Of a DNA stretch of 12,465 bases, positions 1 through 5,990 are shown one piece after another; within the stretch, counting starts at the first letter, position 1, and each line of letters starts with the position of its first letter. The stretch is from Pseudomonadota bacterium (GTDB taxonomy: Bacteria > Pseudomonadota > Gammaproteobacteria > Burkholderiales > Burkholderiaceae_C), in the NCBI GenBank assembly GCA_030918015.1, contig JAUPTP010000020.1:1-12465 (forward strand), in the 5' to 3' direction. The position numbers and the translations under genes were made by a program. The notes beneath the pieces are model-generated. The model saw only the letters and a list, made by a program, of their open reading frames with translations, was not told the DNA's origin and made no database searches.

Positions 1-1
1 G

Positions 2-943
<942 letters not shown>

Positions 944-974
944 TTCCCACGAACACGCATTGCGCGTCCTGCCC

Positions 975-1598
975 ATGAACACCCTCGATCTGGCCGGCCA
1001 CGGCCCCGTCATTCCCGTCATCGTCATCGACCGCGTCGAGGACGCGGTGCCGCTGGCCCGCGCGCTGGTCGCCGGCGGCGTGCGCGTGCTGGAGGTGACG
1101 CTGCGCACGCCGGCGGCGCTGGACTGCATCAAGGCGATGATCGCCGAGGTGCCCGAGGCCATCGTCGGCGCCGGCACGGTGCGCTCGGTCGCCGACGCGC
1201 AGGCGGCCAAGGATGCCGGCTGCCAGTTCGCGGTCAGCCCGGGCTACACCAGCGAGATCGGCCGTGCCTGCCTGGACATCGGCCTGCCGCTGCTGCCGGG
1301 CGTGTCCACCGCCAGCGAGGTCATGATGGCCAGCGCCGACGGCTACCGCTTCCTGAAGCTGTTCCCGGCCACCGCGGTGGGCGGCGTCAACCTGCTCAAG
1401 GCCTTCGCCAGCCCCTTCCACGACGTGGTGTTCTGCCCGACCGGTGGCATCACGCTGGAGACGGCGCCGCAGTTCCTGTCGCTGCCCAACGTGAAGGTGT
1501 GCGGCGGCTCGTGGCTGACCCCGGCCGATGCGGTCAAGACCGGCGACTGGGCGCGCATCACCCGGCTGGCGGCCGAGGCGCAGGCGCTGCGCGGCTGA
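975..1598 (+). CDS. eda: KDPG/KHG aldolase (2-dehydro-3-deoxy-phosphogluconate aldolase)
   Basis: This class I aldolase cleaves KDPG to pyruvate and glyceraldehyde 3-phosphate, completing the Entner-Doudoroff pathway started by the upstream edd. The 207-residue product matches the usual length of just over 200. It shows the expected order of motifs: PVIPVI near residue 11, [11 protein letters not shown] at 35-45, EAIVGAGTV at 61-69, FLKLFPA at 126-132 and FCPTGGI at 153-159. By alignment from memory with E. coli Eda, the catalytic Glu is E40, a substrate Arg is R44, and the Schiff-base Lys is K128. I chose ATG 975 because it begins just before the conserved core. A TTG at 960 would add five residues of no family likeness. 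There is no clear Shine-Dalgarno sequence, so translation may depend on coupling to edd, 31 bases upstream. A single edd-eda operon is inferred from spacing and pathway. Confidence 0.95.
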   Translation: MNTLDLAGHGPVIPVIVIDRVEDAVPLARALVAGGVRVLEVTLRTPAALDCIKAMIAEVPEAIVGAGTVRSVADAQAAKDAGCQFAVSPGYTSEIGRACLDIGLPLLPGVSTASEVMMASADGYRFLKLFPATAVGGVNLLKAFASPFHDVVFCPTGGITLETAPQFLSLPNVKVCGGSWLTPADAVKTGDWARITRLAAEAQALRG

Positions 1599-1681
1599 CG
1601 CAGCCGCCCCCTGTCTTCAGGGCAGGCGCTAGGATGGACCGTCCCTGACTGTCCTGCCGGCCTGGCGCCGGCGTCCTGCCC
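1599..1681 (+). promoter_or_regulatory. eda-CDF intergenic region with -10-like TAGGAT and small repeats
   Basis: This 83-base gap contains a short hairpin, CCCTG at 1609-1613 pairing with CAGGG at 1618-1622 around a TCTT loop. A -10-like TAGGAT follows at 1630-1635, without a recognisable -35. The octamer GTCCTGCC occurs twice, at 1651-1658 and 1673-1680, the second copy directly before the start codon. The hairpin lacks a T-run, so it is not a convincing terminator. A separate promoter for the transporter is possible but weakly supported. Confidence 0.25.
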
Positions 1682-2626
1682 ATGCAATTCTCCCTCCCCG
1701 ACGACGAGCACGAGGACGGCGCCGACCTGGCCCGTGCCCGTGCCCGCGCCGCCTCCCGCAGCACCTGGGTCAGCGTGGTCGTCAACCTGGTGCTGACGAC
1801 CGTCCAGATCGTCGCCGGCGTGCTCTCGAAGTCCCAGGGCCTGATCGCCGACGGCATCCATTCGCTGTCCGATCTGGTGGCCGACTTCGTCGTGCTGCTG
1901 GCCGGCCACCACAGCCGCAAGGACGCCGACGAGGACCACCCTTACGGCCACCAGCGCTTCGAGAACGCCGCCTCGCTGGTGCTGGGCGCGCTGCTGCTGG
2001 CGGTGGGCCTCGGCATGGTCGGGTCGGCCATCCTCAAGCTCGAGAATCCGGACGAGATCGCGCCGGTCGCTCCGCTGGCGCTGTGGGTGGCGGGGCTGGC
2101 GCTGCTGGCCAAGGAGACGCTGTTTCGCTACATGCTGGCGGTGGCGCAGCGGGTCAAGTCGAGCATGCTGGTGGCCAACGCCTGGCATGCGCGCTCGGAT
2201 GCGGCCTCCTCGCTGGTGGTGGGGCTGGGCATCGTCGGCAACCTGGCGGGTTATCCGCTGCTCGATCCGATCGCCGCGCTGATCGTCGGCTTCCTGGTCG
2301 CTCGCATGGGCTGGGCGTTCGGCTGGGACGCGCTGCACGACCTGATGGACCGCGCGGTCGACGAGACCGAGGTGGCTGCGATCCGCGAGACGCTGGCCCG
2401 GACCCCGGGCGTCAGCGGCGTGCACGACCTGCGCACCCGCAAGATGGGCGACATGATCGTGGTCGATGCCCACCTGGAGGTGGACGCCACGCTCACCGTC
2501 GAGGCCGGCCACGACATCGCCGTCGAGGCCCGGCGCCGCGTCCTGCAGCGCCACCGGGTGCTGAACCTGATGACCCATGTCGATCCGTGGCGCCGCCCGG
2601 ACCGGGATCACGAACCGGCGGCCTGA
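1682..2626 (+). CDS. Cation diffusion facilitator (CDF) family metal efflux transporter
   Basis: This is a 314-residue inner-membrane metal/proton antiporter of the FieF/MamB-like CDF type. About six membrane helices lie between residues 28 and 215, followed by a cytoplasmic ferredoxin-like C-terminal domain (about 222-303). Helix 2 contains GLIADGIHSLSD, giving H60 and D64. Helix 5 contains HARSD, giving H169 and D173. Together these make an HD-HD transport site, where E. coli FieF has DD-HD. D83, H86 and H90 in the DHPYGH loop align with the second zinc site of FieF, and H248, H264 and H299 sit in the C-terminal domain where regulatory metal sites are found. Zn, Co or a mixed divalent specificity is likely, but substrate cannot be fixed from sequence. 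The gene starts 83 bases after eda with no Shine-Dalgarno sequence. A -10-like TAGGAT lies 52 bases upstream of the start. A functional link to edd-eda is not evident. Confidence 0.9.
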   Translation: MQFSLPDDEHEDGADLARARARAASRSTWVSVVVNLVLTTVQIVAGVLSKSQGLIADGIHSLSDLVADFVVLLAGHHSRKDADEDHPYGHQRFENAASLVLGALLLAVGLGMVGSAILKLENPDEIAPVAPLALWVAGLALLAKETLFRYMLAVAQRVKSSMLVANAWHARSDAASSLVVGLGIVGNLAGYPLLDPIAALIVGFLVARMGWAFGWDALHDLMDRAVDETEVAAIRETLARTPGVSGVHDLRTRKMGDMIVVDAHLEVDATLTVEAGHDIAVEARRRVLQRHRVLNLMTHVDPWRRPDRDHEPAA

Positions 2627-2713
2627 TCCGCCCGGCTTCAGGTCCGCTTCATGGGCCGGCTCTGCAATGGGGGCTCCACCCACCCATCGTCCCTGACGAG
2701 CAAGGAAACCCCC

Positions 2714-2983
2714 ATGACCCCGATCCGCTGCCTGACCGTGCTGACCCTGCTGGCCGCTTTCGCCTCCACCGCGGCGGTCGCCGGCCCCGCCTGCAAGGCG
2801 CCGAAGGACTCCTGGATGAAGGAAGCCGACTTCAAGGCCAGGCTCGAGGGCGAGGGCTACAAGATCAAGACCTTCAAGGTCACCAAGGGCCAGTGCTACG
2901 AGATCTACGGCCAGGACAAGGCCGGCAAGAAGGTCGAGATCTACTTCGATCCGGCCACGGCCGCCGTGCTCGAATCCAAGTGA
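2714..2983 (+). CDS. Small exported PepSY-like domain protein
   Basis: This is an 89-residue precursor. A signal peptide occupies about residues 1-23: Arg in the n-region, a hydrophobic core LTVLTLLAAFAST, and a likely AVA|G cleavage. That leaves a periplasmic protein of about 66 residues. The mature part (DFKARLEGEGYKIKTFKV... CYEIYG... KKVEIYFDP) has the helix-strand pattern of the PepSY family, ending in the typical Y-x-D-P-x-T segment. Two cysteines, C27 and C61, could form a disulfide. Start 2714 is fixed by AAGGAA at 2702-2707, six bases upstream, and by the signal peptide; a longer frame from 2651 would bury that peptide. The downstream b-type cytochrome starts two bases after its stop. 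Such proteins commonly sit beside b-type cytochromes in proteobacteria, so a periplasmic role in that electron-transfer unit is inferred. The exact function is unknown. Confidence 0.85.
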   Translation: MTPIRCLTVLTLLAAFASTAAVAGPACKAPKDSWMKEADFKARLEGEGYKIKTFKVTKGQCYEIYGQDKAGKKVEIYFDPATAAVLESK

Positions 2984-2985
2984 GC

Positions 2986-3537
2986 ATGGGTACGTCGTCG
3001 TCCGGGCTCGAGCCCGGCGAGGTCCGGGTGTGGGATCCGTTCGTGCGGATCTTCCACTGGGGCCTGGTGGCCTGCATCGTGCTCAACGAGTTCGTCGTCG
3101 ACGACGGCGAGCGGGTGCACCAGTGGGTCGGCTACGCCGCCAGCGCGCTGGTGCTCTCGCGCATCGTCTGGGGCTTCGTCGGCACGCGGCATGCGCGCTT
3201 CGCGGACTTCTGGCCGACGCCGGCGCGGCTGCGCGCCCATCTGGCCGACCTGCGGGCCGGCCGCCACGGCACGCACGCCGGCCACAATCCGCTGGGCGCG
3301 CTGATGATGCTGGCGCTGCTGGCGGTGGTGCTGGCACTCGGGGCCACCGGCTGGCTGCAGACCACCGACGCCTTCTGGGGCGAGGAGGGGCTGCAGGAGC
3401 TGCATGAAGCGCTGGCCGAGGCGCTGCTCGCCCTGGCCAGCGTGCATGTGGCCGCGGCGCTGCTGATGAGCACCGTCGAGCGCGTGAACCTAGTCGCCGC
3501 GATGGTGACCGGCATCAAGCGCCGCCGCCCCGACTGA
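2986..3537 (+). CDS. Cytochrome b561-like / Ni-hydrogenase b-type cytochrome domain membrane protein
   Basis: This 183-residue integral membrane protein probably binds b-type haem and moves electrons across or along the inner membrane. It opens with VRVWDPFVRIFHW, the usual start of this family, followed by hydrophobic segments at about 23-38, 47-66, 103-123 and 140-163. Candidate haem-ligand histidines inside or at the ends of helices are H24, H45, H140 and H154; a charged, histidine-rich cytoplasmic loop (about 68-100) separates the two halves. The ATG at 2986 lies two bases after the stop of the PepSY-like gene and has no strong Shine-Dalgarno sequence, so translational coupling is likely. 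The frame is open far upstream (from 2083), but that part overlaps other genes and is non-coding in this frame. Electron donor and acceptor are not identifiable. No cytochrome c gene is adjacent, although one often accompanies this pair. Confidence 0.87.
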   Translation: MGTSSSGLEPGEVRVWDPFVRIFHWGLVACIVLNEFVVDDGERVHQWVGYAASALVLSRIVWGFVGTRHARFADFWPTPARLRAHLADLRAGRHGTHAGHNPLGALMMLALLAVVLALGATGWLQTTDAFWGEEGLQELHEALAEALLALASVHVAAALLMSTVERVNLVAAMVTGIKRRRPD

Positions 3538-3562
3538 GGCCGCCAGGGCGCCCGCGCAGCCT

Positions 3563-4420
3563 TCAGCGGGTGTTCTGCTCCAGCGCGAAGCTGGCGCCGT
3601 CATGCTGGGCCAGCTCGCGCTTGAGCACCGGCAGCGCCTGCGCCAGCATCTGCTGCAGCACGAAGGGCGGGTTGATCACGAACATGCCCGAGCCCAGCAT
3701 GCCGAAGCCGTCGCTGGTCGGCGCGGCCACCGACAGGCTGGCATGCAGCCAGCCGCGGCGCGCGCCCTGGTTGGCCGCGGCCTTGAGCCGGCTGACCATC
3801 TCCCGGGGCTCCAGGCGCTGGAGCTGCGGGTACCAGACCAGGATCACCGCATCCGCGAAGCGCTCCAGGCCCTCGCGCACCGCGGTGACCACCTTGGCGT
3901 AGTCGGTCTTGATCTCGTAGGACGGGTCGATCAGCACCACCGCGCGGCGCGAGGGCGGCGGCAGGTCGGCCTTGAGCGCGCCGAAGCCGTCGCGGTTCAT
4001 CACCGCGGTCTCGCGCCGCTCGGCCATCGTCTCCTGCAGCAGCGGGAAGTCGGTCGAGTGCAGCTCGTACAGGCGCAGCCGATCATCGGCGCGCAGCAGC
4101 ATCTTGGCCAGCGTGGGCGAGCCGGGATAGCGCATCAGCCGCGAGGCGTCCGGATTGAAGGCCTTGACCAGTCCGACATAGTCGGCCAGTCCCTCGGGCA
4201 GGTCGTTGCGGCCCCAGAGGCGGCCGATGCCGTCGTCGTACTCGGCGTGCTTGCGGGCGTGGTTGCTGTCGAGGCCGTAGCCGCCGGCGCCGGCATGGGT
4301 GTCGATCAGGGTCAGGGGCTTGTCCTTCTGCGTCATGTAGCGCAGCACCTGGGTCAGGACGAGGTGCTTGAGGACGTCGGCATGGTTGCCGGCATGGAAG
4401 GCGTGGCGGTAAGCGAGCAT
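3563..4420 (-). CDS. rlmJ: 23S rRNA (adenine2030-N6)-methyltransferase
   Basis: RlmJ uses S-adenosylmethionine to methylate N6 of A2030 in 23S rRNA. The 285-residue product is close to the 280 residues of E. coli RlmJ (YhiR). It begins with the hallmark MLAYRHAFHAGNHADVLKH and continues with DKPLTLIDTHAGAGGY (SAM-binding motif I, about residues 33-48), RYPGSP (97-102) and ELHSTDFPLL (119-128). The catalytic motif IV is D165-P-S-Y168 followed by EIKTDY. The family's ASGM.VINPP segment appears late as GSGMFVINPP. Motif IV is DPPY in E. coli as I recall it, so the Ser at 167 is a mild variant; the catalytic Asp and Tyr are present and activity is expected. Transcribed leftward, it is convergent with the cytochrome gene (25 bases apart) and divergent from the CoA-transferase gene. 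No Shine-Dalgarno sequence precedes the ATG. Confidence 0.94.
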   Translation of the reverse strand: MLAYRHAFHAGNHADVLKHLVLTQVLRYMTQKDKPLTLIDTHAGAGGYGLDSNHARKHAEYDDGIGRLWGRNDLPEGLADYVGLVKAFNPDASRLMRYPGSPTLAKMLLRADDRLRLYELHSTDFPLLQETMAERRETAVMNRDGFGALKADLPPPSRRAVVLIDPSYEIKTDYAKVVTAVREGLERFADAVILVWYPQLQRLEPREMVSRLKAAANQGARRGWLHASLSVAAPTSDGFGMLGSGMFVINPPFVLQQMLAQALPVLKRELAQHDGASFALEQNTR

Positions 4421-4566
4421 GGGCGCGATTGTCGCCGGGATATGGATCTGAAACGCGCCTGTAACTGCTGATGCCTGGGTGACGCGGCCGGGGCCCGCGC
4501 GCTCCGGGGCTTCCTAGAATGGGCCACCCCCTCTGTTTTGCAGTCCGAGTGCAGGAGACCGATGCC
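4421..4566. promoter_or_regulatory. Divergent promoter region between rlmJ and the CoA-transferase gene
   Basis: These 146 bases must hold promoters for both directions. Rightward, TAGAAT at 4515-4520 looks like a sigma70 -10 element 52 bases before the start at 4567. An AGGAGA Shine-Dalgarno sequence lies at 4553-4558, eight bases from that ATG. This spacing favours the ATG at 4567 over the out-of-frame ATG at 4562. Leftward, GACAAT (4433 down to 4428) sits so close to the rlmJ ATG that transcription would begin at or next to the start codon, suggesting a very short leader. Neither side shows a convincing -35. Confidence 0.35.
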
Positions 4567-5886
4567 ATGAACCGCGCCCCGTCCACGCCGTCCCCCCAGC
4601 AGCTCTACCGTGACCGGCTGGGCCGGGCCGACGAGGTGATCGCCGCGCGGGTGCGCGATGGCGACACCGTGCTGGCCGCCTCGGCCGTCGGCGAGCCGCC
4701 CGAGCTGCTGCGCGCGCTGTCGGCGCGGCGCGAGCAGCTCTCGGACGTCTCGATCAGTCAGCTGCTGCCGCTCGCCCCCCAGGGCTACATGCACGAGCCC
4801 GACCCCACGCGACTGCGCGCGCGCTCGGTGTTCCTGAGTGCGGCGATCCGGGCCGGTTTCCCGGCCGGCTGGGTGGATGTGGTGCCTTGCCATTTCTCGG
4901 AGATCCCGCGCCTGATCCGCCGCGGCGAGCAGCGCTGCGAGGTGGTGATGACGCTGGCCTCGCCGATGGACGAGCACGGCTTCTTCTCGATCAGCCTGAG
5001 CCCGGACTTCACGATGGCGGCGATCGAGCGCGCCCGCGAGGTGATCCTGGAGGTCAACCCGAACGTGCCCTTCGCCTTCGGGGCCTGCCATGTGCACATC
5101 TCGCAGGTGAGCGCCATCGTCGAGAGCAGCGCGCCGCTGCGCGAGGTGGGGCTGCCGGAGATCGACGAAGTGCAGCGCACCATCGGCGCGCATGTGGCCG
5201 CGCTGGTGCGCGACGGCGACACGCTGCAGCTGGGCTACGGCAGCATCCCGGACGCGGTGGTGACCCAGCTGCACGACAAGCGCGACCTGGGCATCCACAC
5301 CGAGATGATGGGCGACGGCCTGCTCTCGCTGGTCGAGAGCGGCGCGGTCACCTGCCGGCGCAAGAACTTCATGCCCGGGCGCATCGTGGCGACCTTCGGC
5401 ATGGGCACCGCGCGGCTCTACCGCGCGATGCACCGCAACCCGATGCTGGAGATGCACCCGGTCGACTTCACCAACGATCCCGCGATCGCCGGGCGCAACG
5501 ACAATCTGGTGGCGATCAACGCCTCGCTGCAGGTGGACCTGGCCGGGCAGTGCGGCTCGGAGAGCCTGGGCGCCACGCCGTTCTCGGGCACCGGCGGACA
5601 GGGCGACTTCATGCGCGCGGCCAACCGCTCGGAGGGCGGGCGCGCCATCATCGTGCTGCCCTCGACCGCGCGGGGCGGCACCGTCTCGCGCATCGCGCCG
5701 GTGCTCTCGCCGGGCACCTTCGTCTCCACCGGCAAGAACGACGTGAACTATGTCGTCACCGAGCATGGCGTGGCGCAGCTGCGTGGACGCTCGCTGCGCG
5801 AGCGCGCCGCCGCGCTGATCGCCATCGCGCATCCGGACTTCCGCAGCGAATTGCGCGATGCGGCGCGGCGCATGGCGCTGTTTTGA
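4567..5886 (+). CDS. Acetyl-CoA hydrolase / CoA-transferase family protein (4-hydroxybutyrate CoA-transferase-like)
   Basis: The family transfers CoA between carboxylic acids through a glutamyl-CoA thioester, or hydrolyses acyl-CoA, in the cytoplasm. The 439-residue product has both halves: an N-terminal CoA-transferase domain (about 12-205) and the C-terminal acetyl-CoA hydrolase domain (about 210-430). Key landmarks are LQLGYGSIPDAV at 220-231 and the active-site stretch LGIHTEMMGDG at 241-251. By alignment from memory with clostridial 4-hydroxybutyrate CoA-transferase, E246 is the catalytic glutamate. GTGGQGDF at 341-348 and YVVTEHGVAQLRG at 395-407, with AHPDFR at 421-426, are conserved C-terminal family motifs. 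The length fits the family and nothing key is missing. The start at 4567 is set by an AGGAGA ribosome-binding site eight bases upstream. No neighbouring pathway gene reveals the substrate; acetate/acyl-CoA exchange is the safest guess. Confidence 0.9.
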   Translation: MNRAPSTPSPQQLYRDRLGRADEVIAARVRDGDTVLAASAVGEPPELLRALSARREQLSDVSISQLLPLAPQGYMHEPDPTRLRARSVFLSAAIRAGFPAGWVDVVPCHFSEIPRLIRRGEQRCEVVMTLASPMDEHGFFSISLSPDFTMAAIERAREVILEVNPNVPFAFGACHVHISQVSAIVESSAPLREVGLPEIDEVQRTIGAHVAALVRDGDTLQLGYGSIPDAVVTQLHDKRDLGIHTEMMGDGLLSLVESGAVTCRRKNFMPGRIVATFGMGTARLYRAMHRNPMLEMHPVDFTNDPAIAGRNDNLVAINASLQVDLAGQCGSESLGATPFSGTGGQGDFMRAANRSEGGRAIIVLPSTARGGTVSRIAPVLSPGTFVSTGKNDVNYVVTEHGVAQLRGRSLRERAAALIAIAHPDFRSELRDAARRMALF

Positions 5887-5889
5887 CAT

Positions 5890-5923
5890 CCCCGGCCTGA
5901 CAGGCGGAAAAACCGGGGCCTGA
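5890..5923. repeat. Inverted repeat after the CoA-transferase gene (weak terminator candidate)
   Basis: CCCCGG at 5890-5895 can pair with CCGGGG at 5913-5918 across a 17-base loop that includes AAAAA. The heptamer GGCCTGA appears twice in direct orientation, at 5894-5900 and 5917-5923. It starts four bases after the CoA-transferase stop codon, where a terminator would be expected, but there is no T-run after the right arm. Termination function is doubtful. Confidence 0.25.
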
Positions 5924-5945
5924 TCCACCGATCGGGGCAGGGGGC

Positions 5946-5975
5946 AGACTGCCGAGAATCATCGGCTAGCAGTCT
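5946..5975. promoter_or_regulatory. Imperfect palindrome / hairpin just upstream of the chemoreceptor start
   Basis: AGACT (5946-5950) pairs with AGTCT (5971-5975), and directly inside it GCCGA (5951-5955) pairs with TCGGC (5962-5966). A four-base bulge, TAGC (5967-5970), sits on the right arm and a six-base loop, GAATCA, closes the structure. The stem totals 10 bp. It ends 15 bases before the ATG at 5991. A weak -10-like GAGAAT (5954-5959) falls inside it. It could be an operator over the promoter or an RNA hairpin affecting translation. It is a directly visible structure with unknown function. Confidence 0.45.
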
Positions 5976-5990
5976 CCCTTCAGGCCGACG

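Noticed and set aside
960..974. TTG start for eda at 960
   Set aside because: It adds five residues before the ATG at 975, has no ribosome-binding site, and the conserved protein begins after the ATG.
1343..2683. 446-residue minus-strand open frame opposite eda and the CDF gene
   Set aside because: Composition is that of a shadow (His/Gln/Arg/Gly-rich) and both strands cannot plausibly code; the plus-strand genes have clear motifs.
2083..2985. N-terminal extension of the cytochrome b frame
   Set aside because: It overlaps the CDF and PepSY-like genes in another frame and has no family likeness; the cytochrome begins at 2986.
3538..3562. Terminator between the convergent cytochrome b and rlmJ genes
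   Set aside because: Only the 8-base palindrome GGGCGCCC (3546-3553) is visible, with no loop and no T-run on either strand.
4354..5928. 524-residue minus-strand open frame opposite the CoA-transferase gene
   Set aside because: Antisense shadow of a well-conserved gene, with no recognisable domain.
5951..5958. GCCGAGAA as a sigma28 (flagellar) -10 element for the receptor gene
   Set aside because: It is one base from GCCGATAA, but there is no TAAA-type -35 at the right distance, so a sigma28 promoter is not supported.
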